A DNA stretch of 64,000 nucleotides from positions 744,001 to 808,000 of the forward strand of contig NZ_CANMQD010000001.1 in assembly GCF_947499945.1 (NCBI RefSeq). The letters are read 5' to 3'. Numbering within the stretch: the first letter of the stretch is position 1; each line of letters starts with the position of its first letter. This DNA comes from an uncultured Sulfitobacter sp. (GTDB lineage: Bacteria > Pseudomonadota > Alphaproteobacteria > Rhodobacterales > Rhodobacteraceae). The notes below the pieces were generated by a model. That model made no database searches and had not been told where the DNA came from. It saw nothing but the letters and a program-made list of their open reading frames with translations. A program made the position numbers and the translations under genes. Of this stretch, positions 8,937 through 18,594 are shown piece by piece.

Positions 8937-10583
8937 CTAGGCTGTGAAACCAAGCTTGGCCACGTGGATCTCGAACATGGGGTGCATCTGGGCGCCCACG
9001 ACCGTGTCCTTGTGATGGCGATAGATCGAGCGCCAGTAGGGTTGGATAATCACGCCTTCGTCCTGCATAATCTTTTGCAACTTCGCCATGACCTCGCGGC
9101 GCTGGTCGGCATCAGCAATGGCCAACGCTTCGCCCAGTAGTGCGTCAAATTCTTCATTTGCAAAAGCACTCTCGTTCCAAGGCTCGCCAGAACGGTATGC
9201 GAGTGCCAGCACCTGAACGCCCAAAGGCCGCTGCGCCCAATCTGTGGTAGAAAATGGATATTTCACCCAATCGTTCCAGAAGGTCGAGCCGGGCAAGACA
9301 GTGCGCTTTGCCTTTATCCCAGCGTCGCGCAGCATTGCGGCTGCCGCGTCCGAGGTGTCTTTGCGCCATGTGTCGTCGATGGAGATCAACTCATGCTCGA
9401 AATCGGCCATGCCAGCCTCTTCCATGAGGGCTTTGGCGCCTGCGGGATCAAAGGTCGGCGCGGGAATTTCAGCGTATTCGGGATGGATCGGTGAGACATG
9501 GTGGTTCTCGCCAAGCGTGCCATTGCTGGAAAACCCAAGCTCAAGCAGAACGTTGTTGTCGATGGCCATGGCCAAAGCGCGGCGCACGCGAACATCGGCA
9601 TAGGGTTTTTTGCCGTCCACTTCCGCCTCTTGGTTCGGGCGCAGCACCACCGTATTGGCTGTGATCGCCTCGGATTTGGCCAAGCCCATATCGTCGAGCA
9701 GCAAGATAAACTCGCCAATTGATTCGTACACCATGTCCACTTCGTCGGAATCAACGCCAGCGACGATGGAGGCCTGATCCGTGCCGTAGTCGATGTATTC
9801 AATCCGGTCGAGATACGCACCCTCACCCCACCATGTGTGGTCCGTGTTCTTAACCAGGACAGCCTTTACGCCCACTTCGAATTCGGCAGGCATGTAAGGG
9901 CCAGTGCCGATCGGATTGTCGAGTGGATCACCGTTAAAGCTTTGATGCACAATGCTTGCCGGATAGTCAGAAAAACCCGCGATGAGCGTGATATCAGGCG
10001 CACCGAGCATGAGCTTGACCGTAGAGGCATCAACTACTGTGATCGCCCCTTCGCGTGCTTTGCCCGTGTCCGCATCAACCAAAGACTGCATCCGCGAGGC
10101 CATGGAATTGCCCTCAACGTCCTTCTCACACCAGCGTGCGATGTTGAACGCCACATCTTCTGCGGTGAAGGGATCGCCGTTGTTCCACGTTACGCCAGGG
10201 CGGACTTTGAGCGTGTATTCAGTGGCGTCCACATTCACGTCCCAGCCCTCAAGCAGCATGGGTGTGATCGTGCCGTCCACCTGATACTCCGCCAAGTATT
10301 CAAAGTAGCCGCGGGTAAAATTCGACATTTGCGGCCAGTCGAACGTACGCGGATCTTTCATTCCCTTAACAATGGATTCAATCCGCATTGTACCGCCCGG
10401 TGCGATATGTGCCGCCGCCTTTGCGGGTTGGGACAAACCCAACAATCCGTAGGCGGCTGTGGTTGTCACGCCCAACGCAGTGGCGCGGGTCAAAAACTCG
10501 CGGCGCGACAGGGTGCCTGCGATAACTTCCTCGGCGTAAGAACGGGCAGCGGAATGGATATTTTTTGTTTGGGTCATGGACAT
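8937..10583 (-). CDS. Tat-exported ABC solute-binding protein, peptide/opine family (SBP_bac_5)
   Basis: A 548-residue periplasmic binding protein. The start has a twin-arginine signal (S-R-R-E-F-L, about residues 26-31, then a hydrophobic stretch ending K-A-A-A), so it should be exported folded. The body has family 5 features: an early L-L-E-G-W-x-V block, V[17 protein letters not shown] and P-I-G-T-G-P-Y. Such proteins bind di-/oligopeptides, opines, nickel or other small ligands. No permease or ATPase gene is adjacent. It either feeds a transporter encoded elsewhere or is a remnant of a larger operon. The starts at 10583 and 10577 are equally plausible. Confidence 0.9.
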   Translation of the reverse strand: MSMTQTKNIHSAARSYAEEVIAGTLSRREFLTRATALGVTTTAAYGLLGLSQPAKAAAHIAPGGTMRIESIVKGMKDPRTFDWPQMSNFTRGYFEYLAEYQVDGTITPMLLEGWDVNVDATEYTLKVRPGVTWNNGDPFTAEDVAFNIARWCEKDVEGNSMASRMQSLVDADTGKAREGAITVVDASTVKLMLGAPDITLIAGFSDYPASIVHQSFNGDPLDNPIGTGPYMPAEFEVGVKAVLVKNTDHTWWGEGAYLDRIEYIDYGTDQASIVAGVDSDEVDMVYESIGEFILLLDDMGLAKSEAITANTVVLRPNQEAEVDGKKPYADVRVRRALAMAIDNNVLLELGFSSNGTLGENHHVSPIHPEYAEIPAPTFDPAGAKALMEEAGMADFEHELISIDDTWRKDTSDAAAAMLRDAGIKAKRTVLPGSTFWNDWVKYPFSTTDWAQRPLGVQVLALAYRSGEPWNESAFANEEFDALLGEALAIADADQRREVMAKLQKIMQDEGVIIQPYWRSIYRHHKDTVVGAQMHPMFEIHVAKLGFTA

Positions 10584-10745
10584 CTCATCAGTTTCATCAA
10601 GGAAATTTAGGAGTGGTCCACATCATCCGAACAGGCCGAGACCACTCAGAGTACGCTCATCGCACCCAGTAATTGTATTGAACAAACTAGTTCGAACTTG
10701 CGAAATTCAAGGCCGCAGCTGCGCAGAGATCCTGCGTCGGGTTTT

Positions 10746-10775
10746 GCACCCCGCCAAGGCATTTTGGCAGGGTGC
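10746..10775. repeat. Stable hairpin downstream of the rhodanese gene
   Basis: GCACCC/GGGTGC and GCCAA/TTGGC form a two-part stem of about 11 bp with a one-base bulge on each side. It follows the minus-strand rhodanese stop but lacks a T-run on either strand, so it may protect the mRNA 3' end or be a weak terminator. Confidence 0.5.
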
Positions 10776-10781
10776 TAGCAC

Positions 10782-11165
10782 TCACGCCTCGGTGGGGCCG
10801 CCTGCGTCTTTCCATGCGGTGAAACCGCCGATATTCGTGACGTTGGAATAGCCCATTTCTTTGAGCGTTTTACCCGCCAGTGCAGCCTGCCCACCTGCCC
10901 CGCAGATTAAATAGATTTCGGCATCTTTCTGGAAAACGGGATCGTGCATCGCTTCTACAGCAGGGTCAGCACGGAATTCGATAAGACCTCGTGGAATGCG
11001 GTGCGCACCCTTGATGGTGCCGCTCTCGGCAATTCCGGCGCTGTCACGCACATCGATAAATACACCATTGCCAGCGTCATGTTTGGCAACGGCATCTTTG
11101 GCGTCCATTTTAGGTACATCAGCATTTGCCGCATCGAGGTAGTTTTGTGCAGTTTTCAAGTTCAT
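10782..11165 (-). CDS. Single-domain rhodanese-like protein
   Basis: A 127-residue cytoplasmic protein of rhodanese fold, with F-I-D-V-R-D in the first half, G-A-x-x-I-P-R-G in the middle, and the active-site loop starting at Cys88. The loop reads C-G-A-G-G-Q, so the catalytic Cys is kept but the usual terminal Arg/Lys of the C-x-x-G-x-R loop is Gln, which may change sulfur-donor preference. Family members move sulfane sulfur from thiosulfate, persulfides or protein partners. It stands between the solute-binding protein and a glycosyltransferase-like gene, with no clear functional link. Confidence 0.88.
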   Translation of the reverse strand: MNLKTAQNYLDAANADVPKMDAKDAVAKHDAGNGVFIDVRDSAGIAESGTIKGAHRIPRGLIEFRADPAVEAMHDPVFQKDAEIYLICGAGGQAALAGKTLKEMGYSNVTNIGGFTAWKDAGGPTEA

Positions 11166-11219
11166 TCTCCATTTGATTGTTGTTCAGACAGATGGCCTGC
11201 AAAAGGAGCAATTCAAGAG

Positions 11220-12035
11220 TTACTCGCGCCAGTGGTCCGCGATCCACGGGGTGGGCAGCATAAACCGACGCAAATGGCGGAACCGTTTTTTGAAGTGGCG
11301 CGGCCCACGGATAGCACGCATCAGATGCTCGCCGCGCGTGCGGTTCCCTTCCTCTGGCACCCACCGCCCCAACAGCGCGTCAGGCGGATTGGGCGTGGCC
11401 GGAAAAATCACGACCCGCGCATCCTTGGGCAGGCGCGGTGCGATAAAGTAGTTCATCGGAAAGAGCGGCACACATTGCGTTCGGAAATGGCGCACCCAAG
11501 GCTTGGGCCAGAATTTCACACCGCCGGGGGCATTGCGCGTCACAAAGCGCTGCTCGAATGTATATTGGTCTGCAATTCCTTGTGGATCCGCCCGAAATAT
11601 TTCCAGCAACGGAGCCAGCTTGCCGACTGGAAATCGGAAGAGCGAAGTCTGGCCCAACTTTTCAAACGGGGTGGTGGGATTGCGTGCAAGAATCACGTCC
11701 TCTGGATCGCCGTACTCAAAAAACCCGTCCATATTGCCTGTGATCACCAGATCAAGGTCGAGAAACAACACAGGTCCCTCAACACCCTCAAGCGTTTCGT
11801 TCCAGAGCCGAGACTTGGGCCAGATGCCTTTTGACTTTGGCATGACGATATCGCTGGGCGGCAAATCACGGCAGATTACTTCTGCACGCACGCCCTCATT
11901 GCTGTCGGTAAAACAAGTCATGGTAAAGGGACCTGTGATGTTGCGTGCGCACATCGCGTAGAGCCGATTGATATAGGGTGCGCCGTACTTTGTACCCCAA
12001 TTGATACAAATGATCTGCTTTTTGATGTCACCCAT
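11220..12035 (-). CDS. Glycosyltransferase-like protein
   Basis: A 271-residue protein with G-P-V-L-F-L-D-L-D-L-V-I in the middle. This resembles the D-x-D metal/nucleotide-sugar site of GT-A glycosyltransferases (family 8-like), preceded by a K-S-R-L-W-N-E segment. The C-terminus is very basic (R-H-F-K-K-R-F-R-H-L-R-R), suited to membrane or polyanion contact. ATG at 12035 is chosen because an AGAGG sits 11 bases upstream; a GTG nine bases earlier is too close to that site. The acceptor is unknown. It might modify cell-surface carbohydrate. Confidence 0.7.
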   Translation of the reverse strand: MGDIKKQIICINWGTKYGAPYINRLYAMCARNITGPFTMTCFTDSNEGVRAEVICRDLPPSDIVMPKSKGIWPKSRLWNETLEGVEGPVLFLDLDLVITGNMDGFFEYGDPEDVILARNPTTPFEKLGQTSLFRFPVGKLAPLLEIFRADPQGIADQYTFEQRFVTRNAPGGVKFWPKPWVRHFRTQCVPLFPMNYFIAPRLPKDARVVIFPATPNPPDALLGRWVPEEGNRTRGEHLMRAIRGPRHFKKRFRHLRRFMLPTPWIADHWRE

Positions 12036-12093
12036 GTACGGCACCGCCTCTAATAGAAAAATATCACGCTTTGTTCGTGTCGGCCCGCGCGCC

Positions 12094-12717
12094 TCAGGCT
12101 TTCACGCCGCCTGCCATCGCAATTGCGGCAACAGCTGCTGAAACCGCTTCATCAATGGACAGACGAGAGGTGTCGATGATCGTCGCATCCGCCGCAGGTT
12201 TCAAAGGGGCCTCAACCCGCTCCATATCACGCGCATCGCGGGCTTTTACATCCGCAAGCACGGTCTCGTAGCTGTCAGCTATTCCACGCTCCGACAGCTC
12301 GGAAAAGCGGCGCTGTGCGCGGACTTCAGCACTAGCCGTAACAAAGAGTTTCACATCCGCATTTGGGCAAATCACCGTGCCAATGTCGCGCCCATCAAGC
12401 ACGGCACCCCCAGAACGCGCGGCAAAGCTGCGCTGGAAATCAAGCAATGCTGCGCGGACTTCTGCGATCACCGCGACTTTGCTCGCCGCTTGTGCCACAT
12501 CGGGGGTTCTCAGGCTGTCACTCTCAAGGTCTTCAGGGGCCAAGGAACGGGCAGCTTTATGTGGCTCGCTCCCTGCCAGTACTTTTGCACCAACGGCACG
12601 GTAGAGCAGGCCCGTATCGAGATGGGCAAAGCCAAAATGCGCGGCGACGGCCTTTGATACCGTGCCCTTGCCCGCTGCGGCAGGACCGTCAATGGCCACA
12701 ATAAATCCGTTATCCAT
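12094..12717 (-). CDS. cmk: Cytidylate kinase
   Basis: A 207-residue nucleoside monophosphate kinase that phosphorylates CMP and dCMP. The P-loop G-P-A-A-A-G-K-G-T is near the start, followed by L-D-T-G-L-L-Y-R-A, and D-G-R-D-I-G-T-V in the nucleotide-binding core. The start codon lies inside the 3' end of aroA (8-base overlap), with G-G-T-G-A-G upstream, so translation is probably coupled to aroA. Confidence 0.95.
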   Translation of the reverse strand: MDNGFIVAIDGPAAAGKGTVSKAVAAHFGFAHLDTGLLYRAVGAKVLAGSEPHKAARSLAPEDLESDSLRTPDVAQAASKVAVIAEVRAALLDFQRSFAARSGGAVLDGRDIGTVICPNADVKLFVTASAEVRAQRRFSELSERGIADSYETVLADVKARDARDMERVEAPLKPAADATIIDTSRLSIDEAVSAAVAAIAMAGGVKA

Positions 12718-14059
12718 CACGGCTCACCCATGCACCGAGGGCTGTCATCAAAGGCTCGAAGATCGGGAAAGATGTCGCGATGGGGCCGCCGTCATCCACC
12801 CGCACAGGCGCGTTCGCAGCCATACCGAGGATCAGGAAGGACATTGCGATGCGGTGGTCCAACTGGCTGGCGCACAGCCCACCGCCCGCGACATTGCCGT
12901 GCCCTGCGCCTGTCACAGTCCACCAATCCTCCCCCTCGTCGACGTCGATGCCATTGGCCCGCAGACCTTTTGCCATAGCGTCAATGCGGTCGCTTTCCTT
13001 GACCCGCAACTCGCGCACGCCGCGCATCACGGTCTGCCCACTTGCATAGGCGGCAACCACGCTGAGGACGGGATATTCGTCAATCATGCTGGCGGCACGG
13101 GCGGGCGGCACTTCGATCCCTTTCATGTCAGGCGAGAAGCGTGCCCGCAGGTCTGCAACAGGCTCACCGCCCTCAACCCTCTCGTTCTCATAGGTGAGGT
13201 CCGCACCCATTTCACGCAGCGTGGTGAACAGGCCAGCACGTGTGGGGTTAAGCCCGATACCCGGCACCAGCACGTCAGAGCCAGGAACAACCAGCGCGGC
13301 GCAGACGGGAAACGCGGCGGAAGATGGATCGCGCGGCACTTCGATGTGTTGCGCGTTTAATTCGGGCTGGCCCGTAAGCGTAATTTCGCGCCCCTCAGCT
13401 GTTTCCACGACCGACACTTCCGCGCCAAATCCTAGCAGCATCCGCTCTGTATGGTCGCGGGTGGCTTCTTTCTCGATTACCACTGTTTGCCCGGGGGCAT
13501 TAAGCCCCGCGAGGAGAACAGCAGATTTTACCTGCGCGGAGGGAACAGGCACAGTATAGCGCACGGGAACAGGTTCGCGCGCGCCAACCAATGTCATGGG
13601 CAAGCGGCCCCCTGAACGGCCCACAGCCTGACAGCCAAAAAGCGCCAGCGGGTCCGTCACACGCGCCATAGGGCGACCATTGAGGCTGGCATCTCCACTG
13701 AATGTTGCGGTGATCGGCTGGGTCGCCATCGCCCCCATAATCAGGCGCACGCCCGTGCCAGAGTTACCACAATCAATCACGCCATCGGGCTCGGTAAAAC
13801 CGCCGACACCGACACCGTGCACAGACCATTTTCCGCCGCCGTGATCCGTCACTTGTGCGCCAAAGGCACGCATAGCCTTTGCGGTATCAAGGACGTCCTG
13901 CCCCTCAAGTAACCCAGTGATCGTTGTCTCGCCTACACACATCGCCCCGAGGATAAGCGAGCGGTGCGAGATCGACTTGTCTCCTGGCACATCTGCGGTA
14001 CCGCGCAGCGGATCGCAAGCAGTTGACGTCATTGGAATTGGATCACCATGGCCCGACAT
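12710..14059 (-). CDS. aroA: 3-phosphoshikimate 1-carboxyvinyltransferase (EPSP synthase)
   Basis: A 449-residue enzyme of the shikimate pathway that joins phosphoenolpyruvate to shikimate-3-phosphate. Visible motifs are P-G-D-K-S-I-S-H-R near the start, [18 protein letters not shown], and R-V-K-E-S-D-R near the end. The sequence around G-E-T-x-I-T-G-L-L-E-G-x-D resembles the class II type found in Agrobacterium relatives. The ATG at 14059 has GAGGG at good spacing. Co-transcribed with cmk, which overlaps it. Confidence 0.96.
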   Translation of the reverse strand: MSGHGDPIPMTSTACDPLRGTADVPGDKSISHRSLILGAMCVGETTITGLLEGQDVLDTAKAMRAFGAQVTDHGGGKWSVHGVGVGGFTEPDGVIDCGNSGTGVRLIMGAMATQPITATFSGDASLNGRPMARVTDPLALFGCQAVGRSGGRLPMTLVGAREPVPVRYTVPVPSAQVKSAVLLAGLNAPGQTVVIEKEATRDHTERMLLGFGAEVSVVETAEGREITLTGQPELNAQHIEVPRDPSSAAFPVCAALVVPGSDVLVPGIGLNPTRAGLFTTLREMGADLTYENERVEGGEPVADLRARFSPDMKGIEVPPARAASMIDEYPVLSVVAAYASGQTVMRGVRELRVKESDRIDAMAKGLRANGIDVDEGEDWWTVTGAGHGNVAGGGLCASQLDHRIAMSFLILGMAANAPVRVDDGGPIATSFPIFEPLMTALGAWVSRDG

Positions 14060-14143
14060 GTTAGCGCCCTCATTTTACAGTTACAGACCTTCTAAACTGC
14101 TCGTTGAAGCAGGTCCATGCCGCGCCGCAATATTCAGGCGCTG

Positions 14144-14860
14144 TTATACACGTCGGAACGTAAGATAGTGCGGCGTACGACCCTCGCGCAGGGCTTTTTG
14201 CTCATAACGGGTCGAGATCCAGTCATCCCAAGGCTCACGCCAGTCGGCAGGACGCTCGGCCAACCATTCAAAACCAAAGCGCGGCACTTCCTCCAGCGTT
14301 TGGCGCACGTAGTCCTCAATATCAGTGGCTACCCGAAAGATGGAGCCGGGCTTGAGCACGCGGTGCAGCGGGACAAGATGTTCTTCGGTTACAAAGCGGC
14401 GGCGATGATGGCGGGTCTTGGGCCAAGGATCAGGATAAAGGAGGAAGGCACGCGAAATGCTCTGCGGGGCAAGAACGTCAAACATGTCGCGCACATCGCC
14501 GGGATGCACTTTGACGTTATCCACCTCTGCTTTACGGATTTTGCCCAGCAGCATGGCCACACCATTAATATAGGGCTCTGCCCCGATGATACCGACATCC
14601 GGATTGCTGGCCGCTTGATGTACCATATGCTCGCCGCCACCAAACCCGATCTCGAGCCAGACAGGCCTGCCCCCGAACATCGCGTCTGTGTCCAGCAAAT
14701 TGCGCTCTGGATTATCATCCCAGCTTACCCGGCCGGGCGAAAGTGATGCGAGGTCTTCCTCAAGATATTCCTTTTGGGATTGCTTGAGGTTGTGGCCCTT
14801 GAGGCGACCATAAAAATTGCGGCGGGGTCTGACTGGTGTCTTTGAATCTGGCGTTTTCAT
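14144..14860 (-). CDS. trmB: tRNA (guanine-N7-)-methyltransferase
   Basis: A 238-residue SAM-dependent enzyme that makes m7G46 in tRNA variable loops. The SAM-binding L-E-I-G-F-G-G-G-E-H motif and the family-specific D-P-W-P-K-T-R-H-H-R-R-R-F-V block are both present. A basic N-terminal extension (R-P-R-R-N-F-Y-G-R-L-K-G) is typical of alphaproteobacterial members. It is a single gene on the minus strand, divergent from the response-regulator gene at 14982 and separated by about 120 bases. Confidence 0.95.
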   Translation of the reverse strand: MKTPDSKTPVRPRRNFYGRLKGHNLKQSQKEYLEEDLASLSPGRVSWDDNPERNLLDTDAMFGGRPVWLEIGFGGGEHMVHQAASNPDVGIIGAEPYINGVAMLLGKIRKAEVDNVKVHPGDVRDMFDVLAPQSISRAFLLYPDPWPKTRHHRRRFVTEEHLVPLHRVLKPGSIFRVATDIEDYVRQTLEEVPRFGFEWLAERPADWREPWDDWISTRYEQKALREGRTPHYLTFRRV

Positions 14861-14981
14861 GCCAGCGATGTAGCGGGGATGACGCGGCGCTGCAATGGGT
14901 TGCCCTTCTTCTCAAAGTGAACAGATATTTAAGACCCTGTCGCGTAAAACTGTGGCAACCCGGACCCGCAGGAGACACCAG

Positions 14982-15818
14982 ATGAGCCAACTGACCAGAA
15001 TTCACCAAAGCCCCCACCTGAAAGCTGCTGTTGCGCCAGAATTTGCCAGCATCCTGATTGTTGACGACAATGATTTCGACCGCACGCGCCTCAAAAAGCT
15101 TTGCCGCGCTTTTGACTTCACAACCCATGTTGTTGAGGCCTGTTCCCTATCGGATTTGCGCGACCGCCTCAAAAAGGATCGGTTTGACCTGATCTTACTG
15201 GATTACCACCTCAACGATGGGACGGGCCTTGAAGGGGTTGAGATCATTCGCGCCGATGCAGTGAATTGTACGGCGGCCACAGTGATGATCACAGGCACAG
15301 AACAGAACGATATTGCCATACAAGCGCTCAAACTGGGGTTCAGCGACTATCTGGTTAAGGACGAGATTTCGCAGCTAACCCTCACAAGAGCTGCAATCAT
15401 CGCATTACAAAAATCACAACTGGCCCGCGCCATGGCAGCCCATATGGGACAGTCCGCAATGGTGAACGAGACCGTACAGAGTTTCTCGCGCGGTTGTGCG
15501 CAAGATATCAAACCGATTGTCAGCCGGATCATGCGGCAGATGCGCGGCCTGCGTGAAATCGGCCTGATCAAGCCTGAAGATGCAGCGCTGCGGGTCGAAC
15601 AGGTTGAAGGGTCTATGCGAAGGCTATGGGTGTTTCTGGATGATCTCGATCATCTTGGTGGATCGGTCTCAGCAGACGGACCTACCATTCCTGAAACCCG
15701 CGACGGCAATGGACCTCCAGCTTCGGGGATCAATGCAAGGGTCCCGTCTATTCGCCCGAAGAAGCCGACCCTCAATTCATCAAAACCGCCGTCAATCTTT
15801 CGGCGCAGGCCAGACTAG
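14982..15818 (+). CDS. Response regulator receiver protein with helical C-terminal region
   Basis: A 278-residue protein. Residues about 22-145 form a CheY-like receiver domain, with the acidic pair in V-D-D-N-D, the phosphoacceptor Asp in L-I-L-L-D-Y-H, the Thr of M-I-T-G-T, and the Lys of Y-L-V-K-D. No DNA-binding or GGDEF output domain follows. Instead there is a helical segment and a low-complexity, Pro/Arg-rich tail. It may act by protein-protein contact or regulate a partner kinase. No histidine kinase gene is adjacent. GGAG lies 7 bases before the ATG at 14982. Confidence 0.85.
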   Translation: MSQLTRIHQSPHLKAAVAPEFASILIVDDNDFDRTRLKKLCRAFDFTTHVVEACSLSDLRDRLKKDRFDLILLDYHLNDGTGLEGVEIIRADAVNCTAATVMITGTEQNDIAIQALKLGFSDYLVKDEISQLTLTRAAIIALQKSQLARAMAAHMGQSAMVNETVQSFSRGCAQDIKPIVSRIMRQMRGLREIGLIKPEDAALRVEQVEGSMRRLWVFLDDLDHLGGSVSADGPTIPETRDGNGPPASGINARVPSIRPKKPTLNSSKPPSIFRRRPD

Positions 15819-15832
15819 CACTGCGCCGAAAG
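15797..15832. terminator. Perfect 12-bp hairpin shared by two convergent genes
   Basis: CTTTCGGCGCAG (15797-15808) and CTGCGCCGAAAG (15821-15832) are perfect inverted arms around a 12-base loop. It covers the last codons and stop of the response-regulator gene and lies just past the metK stop on the other strand. Neither side has a long T-run, so it may work as a bidirectional RNA 3'-end hairpin rather than a classic terminator. Confidence 0.55.
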
Positions 15833-15839
15833 TGGCAGT

Positions 15840-17021
15840 TTAGACTGCTGATTTGAGCTTTTCTGCCAAATCAGTTTTCTCCCAGCTGAAACCACCGTCA
15901 GATTCAGGCGCGCGGCCAAAGTGGCCGTAAGCAGCTGTGCGTTGATAGATCGGTTTGTTCAGCTGCAAATGCTCACGGATACCACGCGGGGTGAGGTCCA
16001 TCGCTTGGGCAATTGCACGCTCAATCGCTTCGGGATCAACTTCGCCTGTGCCGAAAGTGTCGCAATAAATTGACAAAGGTTTGCTCACCCCGATGGCATA
16101 GCTAAGCTGGATCGTACATTTGGACGCCATGCCTGCGGCAACGACATTCTTCGCAAGATAGCGTGCGGCATAAGCTGCGGAGCGGTCTACTTTTGTAGGG
16201 TCTTTGCCAGAAAATGCACCACCGCCATGGGGGGCTGCCCCGCCATAGGTGTCAACAATGATCTTGCGTCCAGTAAGACCCGCATCGCCATCAGGGCCAC
16301 CGATCACAAATGTACCCGTGGGGTTCACCCACCATTCAGTGTCGGCTGAAATCCATCCCTCAGGCAGCACTTCACGGATATATGGCTCAACGATGTTACG
16401 GATGTCCGCGCTGGTCTGGCTCTCATCGGCGTGCTGCGTGCTGAGTACAATCGACGAGACGCCAACGGGTTTGCCATCCACGTAGCGCACAGAAAGTTGG
16501 GATTTTGCATCCGGGCGCAGCGTAGGCTCTGTCCCGTCTTTGCGCACTTCGGCCAAGCGGCGCAGGATCGCGTGGGCATAATGGACAGGGGCGGGCATCA
16601 GATGCTCTGTCTCATCCGTCGCGTAACCGAACATAATGCCCTGATCGCCAGCGCCCTCGTCTTTATCTTTGGAGGAGTTCACACCTTGGGCGATATGCGC
16701 AGATTGCTCGTGCAGCAGGTTTGTGATCTCGACAGTCTCGTGGTGAAACTTGTCCTGCTCATATCCGATGTCCTTGATACAAGCCCGCGCGATGTCCTCT
16801 ATCTTGCCCATGTAGCTGTGCAGCTTGTCACGGTCAGACAGTCCGACTTCTCCGCCGATCACAACGCGATTGGTGGTGGCAAACGTCTCGGCCGCGACCC
16901 GCGCTTCTGGCTCTTCGGCGATGAACGCGTCGAGCACAGCATCGCTGATCCGATCGCAGACTTTATCTGGGTGGCCCTCGGAAACGGATTCCGAAGTGAA
17001 AACATAGGATTTGCGGGACAT
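15840..17021 (-). CDS. metK: S-adenosylmethionine synthetase
   Basis: A 393-residue enzyme that makes SAM from methionine and ATP. Visible features are the N-terminal [13 protein letters not shown] with the ATP-contacting His, the central G-D-Q-G-I-M-F-G-Y loop, and [16 protein letters not shown]. The start at 17021 gives the exact family N-terminus. An 83-residue upstream extension is rejected because it runs across the riboswitch. A SAM/SAH-type riboswitch (17022-17073) overlaps its ribosome-binding site, so expression should fall when SAM is plentiful. Confidence 0.97.
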   Translation of the reverse strand: MSRKSYVFTSESVSEGHPDKVCDRISDAVLDAFIAEEPEARVAAETFATTNRVVIGGEVGLSDRDKLHSYMGKIEDIARACIKDIGYEQDKFHHETVEITNLLHEQSAHIAQGVNSSKDKDEGAGDQGIMFGYATDETEHLMPAPVHYAHAILRRLAEVRKDGTEPTLRPDAKSQLSVRYVDGKPVGVSSIVLSTQHADESQTSADIRNIVEPYIREVLPEGWISADTEWWVNPTGTFVIGGPDGDAGLTGRKIIVDTYGGAAPHGGGAFSGKDPTKVDRSAAYAARYLAKNVVAAGMASKCTIQLSYAIGVSKPLSIYCDTFGTGEVDPEAIERAIAQAMDLTPRGIREHLQLNKPIYQRTAAYGHFGRAPESDGGFSWEKTDLAEKLKSAV

Positions 17022-17073
17022 GAACGTGCTCCAATAAAAATCTTGCGCCACGTCAGGAAGCCGTTGTGGTGCG
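17022..17073 (-). promoter_or_regulatory. metK: SAM/SAH riboswitch in the metK leader
   Basis: Read on the minus strand, the leader contains the SAM/SAH riboswitch core: CCACAACGGCTTCCTGACGTGG, a short A/T-rich linker, then ATTGGAGCA just before the ATG. The P1 stem is GCACCAC with GTGGCGC (one A-C mismatch). The loop CTTCC can pair with GGAG of the ribosome-binding site to form the pseudoknot. This matches the small Rhodobacterales metK riboswitch class, in which ligand binding hides the Shine-Dalgarno sequence and lowers translation. The call is made by eye against the remembered consensus. Confidence 0.92.
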
Positions 17074-17081
17074 TTGGGTCC

Positions 17082-17110
17082 GAAGTAATCTCCCCCGCCT
17101 GAGGGGTCAA
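17082..17110 (-). promoter_or_regulatory. metK: Candidate metK promoter
   Basis: On the minus strand TTGACC (17110-17105) is followed after 17 bases by TACTTC (17087-17082). The -35 box is good and the -10 box weak. Its position would start transcription just upstream of the riboswitch. The -35 box overlaps the lnt stop codon. Confidence 0.4.
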
Positions 17111-18594
17111 TCGCTATTCGGTTTGCGTACGGTGCCTGCCGATATGCGCAACACCCCTGCGAGCACGAGCAAAAGCACCACCACAGGCCAATCGCCCGTC
17201 CTGCTATAGAGAGTGGGCGCAAGAGGTGCCGGAAGAGGCGCGTCAATATAGCCCGCCTCCCCCATGCCAAGGCTTCGGAGGATGCGCCCGTGAGGATCGA
17301 TCATGGCGGAGATGCCCGTATTGGCGGCACGCGCCACGGGTAAGCCTTGCTCAATCGCACGCATACGAGCCTGAGCGAGATGCTGTTGCGGACCTGCATA
17401 TGTGCCAAACCATGCATCGTTGGTGGCATGGATAATAAAATCGGGCCGGGCGGGGCTGGCGTTCACGTCATGGGCAAAAACAGCCTCATAACAGATCAGC
17501 GGAAGTGCAAGGCCCAGTGGCCCGAGGTCTAACAGGGCCGCACCCTCCCCCGCACTAAAGCCTGCACCATGCTGGGGGGCCATGCCGTAAATGCCAAATC
17601 GCGCCATGAAGTTTCCCAAAGGGACATATTCGCCAAAGGGCACTAGATGGTGCTTGTCATAAAGCTGGGTCACGTCGCCTTCGGGCCCGAGAGTGACCAG
17701 ACTGTTGTAATGCCGCCCCTCTTCGGTGCGCTGCACGCCGAGGATAACAGGTTTCCCGCGGGCAGCGGCGCTGATTTCGCGCAGGATCGTTTCGGAGTAA
17801 GTAAGGTTCCACGGTATTGCAGTCTCAGGCCAGATCACCGCATCGGGCGCACTCATATTTGGGTCCGCAGGAGCCGCTGTAAAGCGGAGTTGACGCTCAT
17901 AAAAGATGCCGATCTTTTCAGGATCCCATTTTTCGTGCTGGGGCGCATTGGGTTGCACAAGGCGTAGCACCGTCTGCGTCATTACCGGAGGGGACATCTC
18001 GGGGCGCGACCAGATAAGAACGATAAGAACCGCCCAAGTGGCAAAGCGCATCGCAATTGTCTGGCTCCCGAGCATGGCAAAGGCATAGGCAACCGCCAGC
18101 ATCAACAGGTTGAGGCCGTGCGGACCGATCCATGCCAACACCTGCCCGCCGAGAGTATCCACCATCGCCTGCGCAGGTGTGGCCCACGGAAATCCTGTAA
18201 AAACATAAGCACGCAAAAGCTCGACCCCTGCCCAGCAGGGGATCAATACCCAAAGTTGCGCGGACAATCGACGGGACAGATAGAACGCTAAGGACCAAAA
18301 GAGCGCACCACCTGCGGCCATAAGAATAACGGCAAAAGGTGCCATCCAGCCGTGCTGGGCAGCGTCCACCAAGAAGGGCGAAACGATCCAATGCAGCGTG
18401 ATCGCAAAATAGGCAAATCCCACAACAAACCCGACGGTCGCAGCCTCAAACGGGTTTCGCACCCGACGCATTGTCTCAAACCCGATAAATATCCCCAGCA
18501 TCATCATGCCAGAGAGATCGAATGGCGCTTGGCCAAGGGCTGCTACAGTCCCTGCAATAAGCGACAGGAGCGTACCCTTTAGCCGTCTGCTCAT
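17107..18594 (-). CDS. lnt: Apolipoprotein N-acyltransferase
   Basis: A 495-residue inner-membrane enzyme that adds the third acyl chain to lipoproteins. The first ~200 residues contain several transmembrane helices, and one more is at the C-terminus. Between them is a nitrilase-fold domain with a Glu-Lys-Cys triad: [19 protein letters not shown], and L-I-C-Y-E-A-V-F. The start overlaps the stop of the upstream CorC-type gene by 4 bases, so the genes are co-transcribed. Confidence 0.95.
   Translation of the reverse strand: MSRRLKGTLLSLIAGTVAALGQAPFDLSGMMMLGIFIGFETMRRVRNPFEAATVGFVVGFAYFAITLHWIVSPFLVDAAQHGWMAPFAVILMAAGGALFWSLAFYLSRRLSAQLWVLIPCWAGVELLRAYVFTGFPWATPAQAMVDTLGGQVLAWIGPHGLNLLMLAVAYAFAMLGSQTIAMRFATWAVLIVLIWSRPEMSPPVMTQTVLRLVQPNAPQHEKWDPEKIGIFYERQLRFTAAPADPNMSAPDAVIWPETAIPWNLTYSETILREISAAARGKPVILGVQRTEEGRHYNSLVTLGPEGDVTQLYDKHHLVPFGEYVPLGNFMARFGIYGMAPQHGAGFSAGEGAALLDLGPLGLALPLICYEAVFAHDVNASPARPDFIIHATNDAWFGTYAGPQQHLAQARMRAIEQGLPVARAANTGISAMIDPHGRILRSLGMGEAGYIDAPLPAPLAPTLYSRTGDWPVVVLLLVLAGVLRISAGTVRKPNSD

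Noticed and set aside
9837-10610. 257-codon plus-strand frame opposite the solute-binding protein
   Set aside because: Shadow of a Tat-exported binding protein with clear motifs.
10746-10775. Hairpin considered as a true Rho-independent terminator
   Set aside because: No T-run follows on either strand, so it is listed only as a repeat/hairpin.
17022-17270. 83-residue N-terminal extension of MetK
   Set aside because: It would translate through the riboswitch and the end of lnt, and the family begins at 17021.
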